Positions 52,581 to 62,021 are shown, counted from the first letter of the stretch. The stretch: 64,000 nucleotides of DNA from Cryobacterium arcticum (GCF_001679725.1 NZ_CP016282.1:3286001-3350000), one strand, 5' to 3'. Notes: generated by a model from the letters alone, not told the origin. Numbers and translations: made by a program.

Positions 52581-54376
52581 GGAATCACGCTCCCGTCGGC
52601 CTTGAAGGCTGTAGCAACATCGACGTACTGGGTCACGCCATAGGTAGTGGACGTTGGCGCCAGAAACTTAGGCGGCGCTGTCTCTTTCAGGCGCGTGTCG
52701 TAGTGATAGTTCTTCGTGTATCCGGTCGGGTTACTGCCCGATGTCCCTGCCGTACCGCGATAGGTCTGTGCGATTGCGCCGATGACAGTAAGCACGCCCC
52801 GCCGGCCGCCGAGTCCGGTGTCGTAGTTCTGCACCTGAAAGGTATGCCCGACTGACAAGATCGCGGCATCGATTTCGCGGTTTCCCGCGGGTGGCGCCCC
52901 GATGCTTGTCATCGGTGTGCAATCGTCACGGATCCCTCCGCTATACGAGCACGACGTCATGGGATTCCACACCCAGACTGCGTCCTGGCCGACAAGTCCC
53001 AACATGTCCGAAGCCGGGTCGACGTAGGTGATGTTACTGGTGGCATAGATGAACGTGTCGGCGGCGACCGTCACTGCCCCTTTGACTTGCCCTTGAACGA
53101 AAGCGTCACCCCGTTGGCACTGATAGGCCGGAAGCGCCGAGGTCGAGGTCGGCGGCACGACTTCACCGGTCAGCGGGTACTGAACCGTTCCGAATTTCCA
53201 GCCGGAGGTCGTACCGGATCCTGTGCACGAGAAGCCTGCCGGTGTACCCGTCCAGGAATTGGGATCGGTAGCGGCTGGAGGCACCGTCTGCACGAAAATG
53301 AGATTTTGATTTGGCACGGTCACCAGCGCCCCGGCGGTGGAATTCAGGTCGGCTAGGACTCCGCATTCGACGGGGTTCTGGCTGCCGATTCCTGTGGTGA
53401 GAGATGGCCGGGTGAACTTTGTCCATGGCGACACAACCCGCATTTGGCCGCTCGGTAGGAACGTAATCGTTGTCGGCCCGGTGTACATACACCCGGGGCG
53501 CGGAACGTCATCGGGTAGGTCCACTCGAGTCTCATTCGCCATTGCACCGTTCGTTGGCGGCAGGGTGAGGGGCGCGGAGTAGCTCGGTGCCGAGCCCACA
53601 CCCCACGAGATCGGGTCTGAGCAGGTGTTCACGAACTTGGGGCTCAGTGTCGTGCTCGTCGAAACGCCCTCAGAAAAGTTCGAGCCGCAGATTCGAAGGC
53701 GGTCGTTGGAATGGACAGGGCCGTAGAAGAAGTCGTCAGTACCGAATTGAATCTCTGTGCAATGAGAGTTGTGCGGAGCGTAGGTAATCTGCGCTGTCGT
53801 ACAGGTGGTGCTCCCGGTGATCTGCGGGTCGCTCAGTTCGTAGTCGGTGAAGTACAGAAAATCGATGAAGCCTTTCTGTTTAAGGTTGGCGACAATACTT
53901 CGAGTGACTTGGCCGACTTTTCCGGTCGATCGGATGCGCACGATGCCGGAGCTCGAATACTGAGAATTGTCGACCTCATAGCGGAAGGCAGCGCGGCCAG
54001 AAGTGCCGACAACCCCGCCCCATGTTCCCGAAACCCCAGTGCCGAAGGCTTCGTTCTCATCGCCGACGGCCGGCATGTCCACAGTCGCGGCGCTGCCCGT
54101 GGCAATCGTGAATGGCGCCGCCGGGTTTCCGAATCTTTGGTAAGTGCTATCGTTCGACAACCTGCTGCTGTACTCGTCGACACCCGCATACGCTGCCGAG
54201 AGGGCAGCGTTCCAGTCCTGGTCGTTGCGCGCCTTGACCATTCCTCGTGCCGAGAAGCTGAGCGCCATGGCCGCGAGCAGCAGCATGATGATGGAGAGTC
54301 CGACGACTGCAACCAGAGCTACGCCTTCGTCGTTTCCCCTCAATCGTGAGAGGAATCGGCTTCGTTGATCGGTCAT
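52577..54376 (-). CDS. Large PilX-like minor pilin / pilus-associated protein
   Basis: A 599-residue protein starting at ATG 54376 (ATGA overlap with the gene upstream). The N-terminus NDEGVALVAVVGLSIIMLLLAAMAL resembles a prepilin or PilX-type helix: a Gly at residue 18 precedes the hydrophobic stretch, but the usual Glu at +5 is Ala, so processing is uncertain. The other 550 residues form a large extracellular region rich in Ser, Thr, Gly and Pro with several Cys (e.g. GSTTCTTAQ, RLRICGSNF, FSCTGSG, PMTSCSYSGG). PilX proteins are usually under 250 residues, so this could be a tip adhesin. Base composition is lower in GC than the motor genes. Confidence 0.7.
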   Translation of the reverse strand: MTDQRSRFLSRLRGNDEGVALVAVVGLSIIMLLLAAMALSFSARGMVKARNDQDWNAALSAAYAGVDEYSSRLSNDSTYQRFGNPAAPFTIATGSAATVDMPAVGDENEAFGTGVSGTWGGVVGTSGRAAFRYEVDNSQYSSSGIVRIRSTGKVGQVTRSIVANLKQKGFIDFLYFTDYELSDPQITGSTTCTTAQITYAPHNSHCTEIQFGTDDFFYGPVHSNDRLRICGSNFSEGVSTSTTLSPKFVNTCSDPISWGVGSAPSYSAPLTLPPTNGAMANETRVDLPDDVPRPGCMYTGPTTITFLPSGQMRVVSPWTKFTRPSLTTGIGSQNPVECGVLADLNSTAGALVTVPNQNLIFVQTVPPAATDPNSWTGTPAGFSCTGSGTTSGWKFGTVQYPLTGEVVPPTSTSALPAYQCQRGDAFVQGQVKGAVTVAADTFIYATSNITYVDPASDMLGLVGQDAVWVWNPMTSCSYSGGIRDDCTPMTSIGAPPAGNREIDAAILSVGHTFQVQNYDTGLGGRRGVLTVIGAIAQTYRGTAGTSGSNPTGYTKNYHYDTRLKETAPPKFLAPTSTTYGVTQYVDVATAFKADGSVIP

Positions 54377-55107
54377 GGGCGCACCACCAGGTTGGGAAGC
54401 GTGATGGTGTTCTCCACGAGAACCGGACCGGCGGACGGACCGCTCGTACCTTGCACGCGGACGGTGATTCGAATCGATCTGATCAGTGCCATGTCGGCAT
54501 CTGACATGCTGCCGGTGGCCGGCGTTGCGATCGCGCCGCCGGCAAGGTTGAAATAGCTGAATAGTGGAGTCCCAGCCCCCGGAGCTATATAACGTGACCC
54601 TAGGTTGACACTCGAGTTGGCCGTAGTGGCGGGGGCCGCAAAGATCCAGGCCGCCCCTGATGCAGTCGCCGTCCACCGGCTCTCCACCAATGAACGCGTC
54701 GTCGCGTCGATCTCAAATTTCACGCGGGTCGGCTTCGATGGCAGGACTGTCACGCTCGCAGCGGCATTGACGTCCACGTTGCTGTAGAAGGTGACGCTCT
54801 CGCGGCCAGCCGCAACGAACGCCGGGCTCGGAGCCGATACACCGGCGACCTTGAGCGTAGTGGCGAATCTGAGTACTTGGCTGAGTTCGTTCGCCGCATT
54901 CGAGGCGACCCTGGTGCTTCCGTCCATGGACTGGCCCAACGACACTGACCTGGACATGCTTAGGTACAGCCCGGTCACCATCGCCATGATCAACCCGAGA
55001 AGCATCATGCTGACAAGGAGCTCAATGAGCGTAATACCCCGATCGGATTCGGCGGGCCGGGGCGCGTGCCTGATCCGCCTGAGTATCGCGGCTGGGTGGG
55101 CACTCAT
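54373..55107 (-). CDS. Prepilin-like protein, PilW-type
   Basis: A 244-residue prepilin. The leader MSAHPAAILRRIRHAPRPAESDRG ends before ITLIELLVSMMLLGLIMAMV, an excellent class III signal, with cleavage expected after Gly24 and Glu29 at position +5. The remainder is a Ser/Thr/Val-rich pilin domain with SVTFYSNVDVNAAASVTVLP. Size and position resemble PilW minor pilins that prime pilus assembly. It overlaps both neighbouring pilin genes by four bases. Confidence 0.8.
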   Translation of the reverse strand: MSAHPAAILRRIRHAPRPAESDRGITLIELLVSMMLLGLIMAMVTGLYLSMSRSVSLGQSMDGSTRVASNAANELSQVLRFATTLKVAGVSAPSPAFVAAGRESVTFYSNVDVNAAASVTVLPSKPTRVKFEIDATTRSLVESRWTATASGAAWIFAAPATTANSSVNLGSRYIAPGAGTPLFSYFNLAGGAIATPATGSMSDADMALIRSIRITVRVQGTSGPSAGPVLVENTITLPNLVVRP

Positions 55108-56462
55108 CGAGCGTCCAGTGCGAACAGGCCATCTGCTGGAGGGGACACAGACCGCCCAGTGGTGAGGAATGAAGTGATCCTAGAATTCGGAATCAACGTC
55201 AGCGTTCCGGTCGGGCTTGTACTGGTGTAAAGCTTCCACGAGCCGAAGGGCAAGGCGATTCGGACCGAACCCGAGGCTGACGGCACAATGCTGCCGAAGG
55301 AATAGGTCATCGTGGTCGTCGGGGATGACGCGCAAACGGGCTCGCCGGCAATGGGAACGTCGGGTTGTGAGACGGCCGTCAGGTAAGCGCTGGGCCCACC
55401 CGAAAGCACGACTGCCCCCATCGGAACGTAAATGTCAGCAGCCGCGCCTGGGTCAACTTGCCTAACCGGTTGCCGCACTCCGACCTTTGCCGGAGTCACC
55501 GTGGTATCCGGCGCCCAGGCCTCCGGGTCGACTGTCGGACACGCCGTCGCGGCGTATTTGCCGGCAATAGTCTGGTACCCAACCGGGTATGGATGCATCT
55601 TCACGCTGTTCGTGGGAGCCCGCATAACAAAGGCGCCGTAACTGTTGATGAAGCTGTAGTCGAGGTTCGTTGGGATCTTTGGCAGCGGCGTGGGTACGTT
55701 GAAGGCGGGGTGAACGTTGTAAGTGGCGGCCGCGTCGTACTGGAACGAGTAAGAGGTGGAGGATCCAGCCGCTACCGGTAGCGTGATCGCTGGATTGGCC
55801 GCCTGGGTGGAATCGACCATGCCCGTTCCCGTGAGCTTCACAGTGTAATCGTCCGGCGAGGCCTGGAGCACGAAACTACAGCCGTCGGCGTCTGTCGGCG
55901 TGGTAACCAAGGATCCCGTCGGGGAAACTGCGGTGAAGGTCACGCCTGGCTTGCCGAGTCCGCGGGAATCCTTCACCGAGATAAGCAGTGTGCCCTTGGC
56001 AGGATCGTTGATGCGGGAGCTGGGAGCTAGCAGCGTGTCACTGGTAACGGGATCCGCCGACCGCATCTTGGGCCAAGACACCGTGATCGTGATCCGCTTG
56101 TATTGCAGTGCACCGCCACCCGTTCCGCACGTTGTCGAGGAGCCGGCCGGCGTAACCCAGGCCGTGATGCGGGTCACCGTATAGGTTTCCGCTGCAGCGG
56201 TGGTGACGGTATGCGCCGCTACGTCAAGCACCGCGAAGGGGTCACCGATCGCACGAGCGCTATCGATCTCTGAAGCGGCTATACCAGCCGCGATTTCACG
56301 GGACTTGTTGTCTCTGGCTATTGTCAACGTGGAGATCATGGCGTAGCCGATGCCCAACGCGATGATCGAGAAGATCATCATGGCGACCATGATCTCGATG
56401 AGAGAGATCCCATCGTCGGCGTGTACGGAGCGCGTTCGTCCGGCATTCTGCATGCTGTGCAC
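55104..56462 (-). CDS. Large prepilin-like protein, PilV-type with extended C-terminal region
   Basis: A 452-residue protein from GTG 56462, which has GGAGGAG seven bases upstream; the ATG at 56453 is an alternative. A class III leader ends at Gly18, followed by ISLIEIMVAMMIFSIIALGI with Glu23 at +5. Residues about 30-140 look like a pilin domain. From about 140 there is an Ig-like segment (KGTLLISVKDSRGLGKPGVT, then TTPTDADGCSFVLQA, TVKLTGTGMVD), in the style of carboxypeptidase-regulatory-like repeats. More Cys and Pro-rich extracellular sequence follows. PilV proteins are normally about 200 residues or fewer, so an adhesin role is plausible. Confidence 0.75.
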   Translation of the reverse strand: MHSMQNAGRTRSVHADDGISLIEIMVAMMIFSIIALGIGYAMISTLTIARDNKSREIAAGIAASEIDSARAIGDPFAVLDVAAHTVTTAAAETYTVTRITAWVTPAGSSTTCGTGGGALQYKRITITVSWPKMRSADPVTSDTLLAPSSRINDPAKGTLLISVKDSRGLGKPGVTFTAVSPTGSLVTTPTDADGCSFVLQASPDDYTVKLTGTGMVDSTQAANPAITLPVAAGSSTSYSFQYDAAATYNVHPAFNVPTPLPKIPTNLDYSFINSYGAFVMRAPTNSVKMHPYPVGYQTIAGKYAATACPTVDPEAWAPDTTVTPAKVGVRQPVRQVDPGAAADIYVPMGAVVLSGGPSAYLTAVSQPDVPIAGEPVCASSPTTTMTYSFGSIVPSASGSVRIALPFGSWKLYTSTSPTGTLTLIPNSRITSFLTTGRSVSPPADGLFALDAR

Positions 56463-56541
56463 GCTGGCTCTCCTCCCGAATGGAACACTGCGACTGTGAC
56501 CGAAGCTGCGCGGTTCTGCGCTGAATCGCAATCCATAAGGA

Positions 56542-56577
56542 CCGGGTGGGGCGCCTTTGTGACGGCACCCCACCCGG
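56542..56577 (-). terminator. Hairpin after the major pilin gene
   Basis: CCGGGTGGGG (56542-56551) and CCCCACCCGG (56568-56577) are perfect 10-base complements with a 16-base loop, 14 bases after the pilA stop. The minus-strand tail (TCCTTATGG) is only weakly T-rich. This may be a partial terminator giving more pilA than minor-pilin mRNA. Confidence 0.55.
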
Positions 56578-56590
56578 ATTGGCTAGATGG

Positions 56591-57031
56591 TTACGGGCAC
56601 GTGGCAGCCGCTGGCGTGACTACTGGAGAGGTGGTCCCTGTGACCTTGACCCAGTGGCCGTTGGTCGCCTGCCCGATTATGCAGAAAGCGGTAGGGGGAG
56701 TACCACCGGAGGTGCTCAGGACTGGCGCAGTCGTGTAGTTTGTCGCGTTAGGCACAATGGTGCCGGCGATGGCTGCGAGGTTAGCCGGGAGGGCTTGTGT
56801 CGTCGAGGTGGTTTGGAAGGCGATGGCTGCCGTCTTCATGCTGTCGAATTCAGCCGTGACAGCGGAATCCTTCGCGCTGCTCTGCACGCCCAGATAGACC
56901 GGGACCGCGATGGCGGCGAGGATTCCGATAATGATCACCACAACCAGAAGCTCGATCAGAGTGAAACCCTTCTGGTTTTCGTCAGGGTTGGTTCGGCGGC
57001 GGTTGAGGGCGGCGAGGCTGCGAGAGAGCAC
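56591..57031 (-). CDS. pilA: Major type IV pilin (prepilin)
   Basis: A 146-residue prepilin. The leader ends NPDENQKG and is cleaved after Gly22; the mature protein starts FTLIELLVVVIIIGILAAIA with Glu27 at +5. The C-terminal domain holds two Cys (AFCIIG and the last residues AATCP), which could form the usual disulfide loop. The start is GTG 57031 with only a weak ribosome binding site. It has its own promoter-like box and hairpins on both sides, consistent with separate high-level expression of the pilus subunit. An orphan low-abundance pilin is the alternative. Confidence 0.9.
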   Translation of the reverse strand: MLSRSLAALNRRRTNPDENQKGFTLIELLVVVIIIGILAAIAVPVYLGVQSSAKDSAVTAEFDSMKTAAIAFQTTSTTQALPANLAAIAGTIVPNATNYTTAPVLSTSGGTPPTAFCIIGQATNGHWVKVTGTTSPVVTPAAATCP

Positions 57032-57133
57032 GGTATTCCATTCGGATAGATGACAGTGAACTAGCGGTCGGACCCGCTCGGGCTCTCATGTTATTTGCAG
57101 GACATTCTCAGCCACGACCCAACTAAGAGGGGT

Positions 57134-57139
57134 ATTTTA
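57134..57139 (-). promoter_or_regulatory. Candidate minus-10 box for pilA
   Basis: TAAAAT on the minus strand differs from TATAAT by one base and stands out in an AT-rich patch (GCATAAAATACC) in otherwise GC-rich DNA. The transcript would start near 57127 with a leader of about 95 bases. No matching minus-35 box is seen, so an activator or alternative sigma factor may be needed. Confidence 0.4.
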
Positions 57140-57149
57140 TGCTGGCCAG

Positions 57150-57165
57150 CCCCCAATTCTGGGGG
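57150..57165 (-). terminator. Hairpin after pilC
   Basis: CCCCCA (57150-57155) and TGGGGG (57160-57165) form a short perfect stem with a four-base loop, 21 bases after the pilC stop and just before the candidate pilA promoter. It would insulate pilA from readthrough. Confidence 0.5.
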
Positions 57166-57186
57166 TCCAGAGCGGGCCACCGGCTA

Positions 57187-58416
57187 CTACTTGATCGTTC
57201 CTGCGATGCTGAAAATCGGCATGTAGAGCGCAATCACCATTCCTCCGATCACGACACCGAGGAACGCGATCATCAACGGCTCTATTGCGGCCGTGAGTTG
57301 CTCAGTCGACGACTCCACCTCCTGGTCGTAAAAGTCAGCGATCTTCGTCAACATCGTTTCGAGCGAACCGGCGTCTTCACCCACCGCGATCATCTGAGTG
57401 ACCATTGGTGGAAAGACGGGTTGCGAAAGGAGGGGCGCGGCGATCGACTGCCCCTGGCGCACCGATTCCGCCACCTTGACGAGGGCGCTCTCGATTACCC
57501 AGTTTCCCGAGGTCTCACCCACGATCTTCAGCGCTTGCAGAATGGGGACACCTGCACCGATCATGTTGGCGAAGTTGCGGCTGAATCGCGCCACAGCGAT
57601 CTTTCTAAGCAGGCTGCCGAAGACCGGAATTTTCAGCTTTATCGGGTCGAGGGACATGCGAACGCGCTCGGTGTTCTTGTTCTTGCTCCACCAGACGCTG
57701 AAGACCACCACGACGACGACGAGGACAGGCACTACATAGATCATTGATTTCGACACGCTGACGAGAATCTGAGTCGGCAATGGGAGAGAGCTGCCCAGCC
57801 CTTTGAACATATCGTCGAAGATGGGGACGATGAAGATCAACATGATCAGAACGGATACGAGCGACATAACCAAAACGATCACGGGGTAGGTCAGGGCAGA
57901 CTTGATCGTGCCGCGAAGTTTGACTTCCTTTTCGAAGTTGACCGCGATGGATTCCAACGCTCGATCCAGGAACCCACCGGTCTCACCGGCGCGAACCATG
58001 TTGATCATGATCGGCGGGAAGGACTCGCTGTGTTTGGCGAACGACTCGGAGATCGAGACCCCGGTCTCGACATCGTCGCGCACCTGGGCGAGAATTCTCG
58101 CCAGCGGCTTGCTCTCGGTCTGCTCGGCCAGGATGTTGAGGGTGCGCAGCAGCGACAGGCCGGAGCCGATCATGGTGGCCATCTGCCGGCTCATGATGGC
58201 CAGGTCCTTGAGACCGACTCCGCGGCTGAAGCCCGGGATCGTGATCTCGCGGTTGAGGCCGGTGCCCTCGGTCGACTCCGTGATGGAGATCGGCGAGATG
58301 CCCATGGTGCTGAGGCGGGTCGCAACGGCCCCCTCGCTCGGCGCATCCAGCTTGCCCTTGACCGTCTTGCCCTTGCTATCGCGGCCCGTGTAGACCCACG
58401 GCTGAACGGCTGACAT
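57187..58416 (-). CDS. pilC: Type IV pilus platform protein PilC (GspF family)
   Basis: A 409-residue protein starting at ATG 58416; its first base overlaps the pilT stop (TGATG). It has two GspF domains (about 70-195 and 275-400), each ending in hydrophobic helices, with the family motifs FSRGVGLKDLAIMSRQMATM, DDVETGVSISESF and PPIMINMVRAGETGGFLD in the first and PPMVTQMIAVGEDAGSLE in the second. It is the inner-membrane platform that the PilB and PilT motors turn. It keeps the short N-terminal basic-aromatic segment (PWVYTGRDSKGKTVKGKL) usual in pilus rather than Tad proteins. Confidence 0.95.
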   Translation of the reverse strand: MSAVQPWVYTGRDSKGKTVKGKLDAPSEGAVATRLSTMGISPISITESTEGTGLNREITIPGFSRGVGLKDLAIMSRQMATMIGSGLSLLRTLNILAEQTESKPLARILAQVRDDVETGVSISESFAKHSESFPPIMINMVRAGETGGFLDRALESIAVNFEKEVKLRGTIKSALTYPVIVLVMSLVSVLIMLIFIVPIFDDMFKGLGSSLPLPTQILVSVSKSMIYVVPVLVVVVVVFSVWWSKNKNTERVRMSLDPIKLKIPVFGSLLRKIAVARFSRNFANMIGAGVPILQALKIVGETSGNWVIESALVKVAESVRQGQSIAAPLLSQPVFPPMVTQMIAVGEDAGSLETMLTKIADFYDQEVESSTEQLTAAIEPLMIAFLGVVIGGMVIALYMPIFSIAGTIK

Positions 58417-60125
58417 CAACGCTGCGGAATGGAGTAGGTGTCGCCGTAGTCGACGCCACCGCTGCCCATGTTGTTCGACGGCGCATCCGTGGGAGACTCG
58501 GCGCGCTTGATGAGCTGGGTGAGACTCTCGGTGTCGTGCGCCTTATCCATCGCGGCCTGACGGGTGATCTGGCCGGAGTCGACGAGGTCGGCGAGGTGCT
58601 GGTCCATGGTGTGCATGCCCTCCGCACTGCCGGCCTGCATCATCGAGGTGATCTGGTGCGTCTTGCCCTCACGGATGAGGTTGGCGATGGCCGGCGTGGT
58701 GACCAAGATCTCGGTGGCCACGACGCGGCCCTTGTCGTTCGCCTTCTTGACCAGGGTCTGGCAGACCACACCGCGCAGGGTCGCTGCGAGCTGGGTGCGG
58801 ATCTGGCCCTGCTGGTGCGGCGGGAAGACGTCGATCATGCGGTCGATGGTCTGGGCGGCGTCCTGGGTGTGCAGGGTGGCGAAGACGAGGTGGCCGGTCT
58901 CGGCCGCGGTCAGGGCCACGGAGATCGTCTCCAGGTCGCGGAGCTCGCCGATCAGGATGATGTCCGGGTCCTGGCGCAGCACGTGCTTGAGGGCGGCGGC
59001 GAAGCTGTGGGTGTCGTGGCCGACCTCCCGCTGGTTGACCAGCGACTTCTTGTGCTTGTGCAGAAACTCGATCGGGTCTTCCACGGTGACGATGTGGTCG
59101 GGCCGAGTGCTGTTGGCCAGATCGACCATGGCAGCCAGGGTGGTGGACTTGCCCGATCCGGTGGGGCCCGTGACCAGCACAAGACCACGCGGCAGCAGCG
59201 AGAAGCGGCCGACGGACTCGGGAACGCCGAGCTGCCGGAGCGGCTTGATCTCCCGCGGGATGAGGCGGAACGCCGCTCCGATGGAGTTGCGCTGGTGGTA
59301 GAAGTTCACCCGGAACCGGGCTCCGGCGGCGGTGTACGCGAAGTCGAGTTCGCGCTCCTCGTCGAAGCGCACCCGGTCACCGATCGAGATGATGCTGTAC
59401 AGGGCCGCGTTGACCTTCTCCGGCATCCACACCGGCAACCCCTCGATGGGGCGCAGGGCGCCGTCCATGCGCATGGTCGGCGGAGCCCCCACCGTGATGT
59501 GCAGGTCCGAGGCCTCCATCTCCAGCACCAGGGTGAGGGCGTCGATGAGATCGGCGTCGGCCTGTCGGCCGTCGGGTCCGAAGTGCGGCGGGGCGGGAGT
59601 GCGCACCGCCGCGGCGGTCTCGGGCGCCTGCACCGGGATGGCGGCGCGCCGGCCGGTCGGCAGGTGCCGGGAGCCGGGCGCGTAGACGCGTTCCTCGGCC
59701 GTGGTGCTGAATTGGGGCGTGATCGGCACTGTGGCCGGCTCGGGATCGGAACTGGGCTCCGGGAGGCGCTCCAGCGCCGGCGGCCAGGTGGGCTCCGGGG
59801 CGTGGACCAGCGCCGGCGGCCAGGCCGGTTCGGGCAGCACTGCGGTTGCCGGCTGGTGGTCGGCAGGGGTGATCGGCGGTTGGTACGCGGGCGGCGCGGG
59901 TGCCGTGCCCAGCACCAGGGCGTCGAAGGGCACCGTCGGAGGATTCTCCCGGGCGCTGCGGGCGGGAGGAAGGTCGGTGGCGGCGGTGCCCGACGGCGGC
60001 GCATCCGTCACAGCCTGGTCGCCGGCGGCCGTAGCTGCCGCTTCGTCGTCGGCGGCGATCGCGTCCCACCACGACACATTCGCGCCGGGTTCGATGGGCG
60101 GAATCTCGTAAATTGGCTTGTCCAT
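58416..60125 (-). CDS. pilT: Type IV pilus retraction ATPase PilT with long N-terminal extension
   Basis: A 569-residue protein from ATG 60125 (AAGGAGAA upstream). The C-terminal 360 residues are a complete PilT: DLHITVGAPPTMRMDGAL, Walker A GPTGSGKSTTLAAMVD (Lys326), the Asp box near TVEDPIEFLHKHK, Walker B DIILIGELRDLETI and the AIRNLIRE-like AIANLIREGKTHQ. PilT depolymerises pili, giving twitching. The first 190 or so residues are a Pro/Ala/Glu-rich tail with repeated PEPTWPPAL-like units, absent from typical PilT (about 350 residues). It may bind a regulator or another motor component. Confidence 0.93.
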   Translation of the reverse strand: MDKPIYEIPPIEPGANVSWWDAIAADDEAAATAAGDQAVTDAPPSGTAATDLPPARSARENPPTVPFDALVLGTAPAPPAYQPPITPADHQPATAVLPEPAWPPALVHAPEPTWPPALERLPEPSSDPEPATVPITPQFSTTAEERVYAPGSRHLPTGRRAAIPVQAPETAAAVRTPAPPHFGPDGRQADADLIDALTLVLEMEASDLHITVGAPPTMRMDGALRPIEGLPVWMPEKVNAALYSIISIGDRVRFDEERELDFAYTAAGARFRVNFYHQRNSIGAAFRLIPREIKPLRQLGVPESVGRFSLLPRGLVLVTGPTGSGKSTTLAAMVDLANSTRPDHIVTVEDPIEFLHKHKKSLVNQREVGHDTHSFAAALKHVLRQDPDIILIGELRDLETISVALTAAETGHLVFATLHTQDAAQTIDRMIDVFPPHQQGQIRTQLAATLRGVVCQTLVKKANDKGRVVATEILVTTPAIANLIREGKTHQITSMMQAGSAEGMHTMDQHLADLVDSGQITRQAAMDKAHDTESLTQLIKRAESPTDAPSNNMGSGGVDYGDTYSIPQR

Positions 60126-60152
60126 GCTGTTCTCCTTCGGCATGCGCGAGCG

Positions 60153-61823
60153 CTATGCGACGACTCGTAGAATCTCTTCGATTGAGGTCAGGCCCATCCG
60201 GACCTTCTCCCACCCGTCTTCGCGGAGGGTGATCATGCCTTCCGCCCGGGCGGCCCGGCCGATGTCCGCGCTCGAGGCGCGGTCCACAGCGAGACGCTCA
60301 ATGGTTTCGGACACCGTCATGACCTCGTGCACAGCGATGCGCCCGCGGTAGCCGGTCTTCGAACAGTTCTGGCACCCGATCGGTTGATAGAGCACGGGCG
60401 GCGGCCGTGTCGGGTCGACCCCGAAGTGCAGGGCGGCGAGGTGCTCCGGTGTGTGCTCGACGGGCTGCTTGCAACGGTCGCACAAGCGGCGGGCGAGCCG
60501 TTGGGCAACCACGCAGTCGAGCGCGGAGCCCACCAGGAAGGGTTCGATGCCCATCTCGGTGAGCCGGGTGATGGCGCTCGGGGCGTCGTTCGTGTGCAGG
60601 GTTGACAGCACGAGGTGGCCGGTGAGCGAGGCCTCGATGGCGATCTGCGCGGTCTCGTGGTCGCGGATCTCACCCAGCAGCACCACATCCGGGTCGCTGC
60701 GCAGAATCGAGCGCAGCGCGCTGGCGAAGGTGAGGCCGGCCTTGACGTTCACCTGCACCTGGTTGATGTCTTTCATGCGGTACTCCACCGGGTCTTCGAC
60801 CGTGATCACGTTGATCTCGGGCCGCGCCACGGAGTGGAGGGTGGTGTACAGCGTGGTGGACTTGCCGGACCCGGTGGGGCCGGTGACCAGGATCATGCCG
60901 TACGGCTTGGTGTACGACTTCTGGTACGCCGCGTAATTGTGGTCGAGCAGGTTGAGGTCGTGCAGGCTCATGGTGGTGCTGGAGTTGTCGAGGATTCGCA
61001 TGACGATCTTCTCGCCCCAGACCGTGGGGAGGGTCGCCACGCGCAGGTCGATCTGACGGCCGGCGTGACTGACCGACATGCGGCCATCCTTCGGTTTGCG
61101 TCGCTCGGCGATATCGATATCGCTCATGATCTTGAGCCTGGAGATCACACCGTTCTGGATGCTCTTGGGCGCCTGCTGCATCTCGTGCAGCACGCCGTCG
61201 ATGCGGTAACGCACCCGCAGGCTGTGCTCACCGGGCTCGATGTGAATATCGGATGCCTTGTCCTGGATGGCCTGGCTCACCAGCAGGTTCACGAACCGCA
61301 CGATGGGCGCGTCGTCGTCCTGCGAGTCGGACACCCCGAACGCCGTGCTCTCGACGGGGGCCTGCTCCTCCTCCATGGTGGTGGTGAGGTTGCTCAGCTC
61401 GTCGTCGGCCCGGTGATAGCGGGCGATGGCGGCGAGCAGGTCATTGCGCTCCGCGACCACGGGGATGATGCGCATGTGCGCGGCCTCGCGCACGTCGTCG
61501 ATCGCGAAGACGTTGCCCGGGTCGACCATCGCGACGACGAGGCGTCCGGCCTCGATGGTGATCGGCAGTACCAGGTGGCGTTTGGACATCGCGGCGGTGA
61601 CGAGCGAAACGGCCAGGCGGTCGACCGGGTACTCCATGAGCTCCACAAACGGGAGACCGGCCTGATCGGCCTTCGCCTTCGCGAACTGGATCTCCGTGAT
61701 GACGCCGGAGTCGACCAGCGCGCGGACCGCGGCTTCGTCGGCGGGGTCGCCCGCCATGAGCTTGTCGAGGTGCTCGATCGGCAACAGGCCGTGCAGGATC
61801 AGGATTTCCGTCAGGGTGGCCAT
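60153..61823 (-). CDS. pilB: Type IV pilus extension ATPase PilB (GspE family)
   Basis: A 556-residue ATPase. It has an N-terminal MshEN-type domain (about 1-150) with LPFVELMEYPVDRLAVSLV and VDPGNVFAIDDVREA. The catalytic half has SDIHIEPGEHSLRVRYRIDG, Walker A VTGPTGSGKSTTLYTTL (Lys321), the Asp box VITVEDPVEYRM and Walker B DVVLLGEIRDHETA. The tetracysteine zinc site is complete (CDRC and CQNC). PilB powers pilus extension. ATG 61823 has GGGGGAGG upstream. It is the first gene of the pilus operon and is followed after 27 bases by pilT. The N-terminal MshEN fold is known to bind cyclic-di-GMP in some relatives; whether it does here cannot be told by eye. Confidence 0.95.
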   Translation of the reverse strand: MATLTEILILHGLLPIEHLDKLMAGDPADEAAVRALVDSGVITEIQFAKAKADQAGLPFVELMEYPVDRLAVSLVTAAMSKRHLVLPITIEAGRLVVAMVDPGNVFAIDDVREAAHMRIIPVVAERNDLLAAIARYHRADDELSNLTTTMEEEQAPVESTAFGVSDSQDDDAPIVRFVNLLVSQAIQDKASDIHIEPGEHSLRVRYRIDGVLHEMQQAPKSIQNGVISRLKIMSDIDIAERRKPKDGRMSVSHAGRQIDLRVATLPTVWGEKIVMRILDNSSTTMSLHDLNLLDHNYAAYQKSYTKPYGMILVTGPTGSGKSTTLYTTLHSVARPEINVITVEDPVEYRMKDINQVQVNVKAGLTFASALRSILRSDPDVVLLGEIRDHETAQIAIEASLTGHLVLSTLHTNDAPSAITRLTEMGIEPFLVGSALDCVVAQRLARRLCDRCKQPVEHTPEHLAALHFGVDPTRPPPVLYQPIGCQNCSKTGYRGRIAVHEVMTVSETIERLAVDRASSADIGRAARAEGMITLREDGWEKVRMGLTSIEEILRVVA

Positions 61824-62021
61824 ACGACCCTCCCCCTAACGAACGTGCTGCTGCGAAAAGCTCGAGATGAGTGGCCGAGTCGGCCGACCGTGCCCGAGGT
61901 GTCTCTGGTGACAGCTCACGTTATCGCCGCCCGTCGCGCCCCCGACAGTCCCGCAACAGGGGGTGGTTGGGGCGCGCCAGCGGTGGGTACACCCCTGGGC
62001 CCGCCCGCGTCCGCACTCGGT

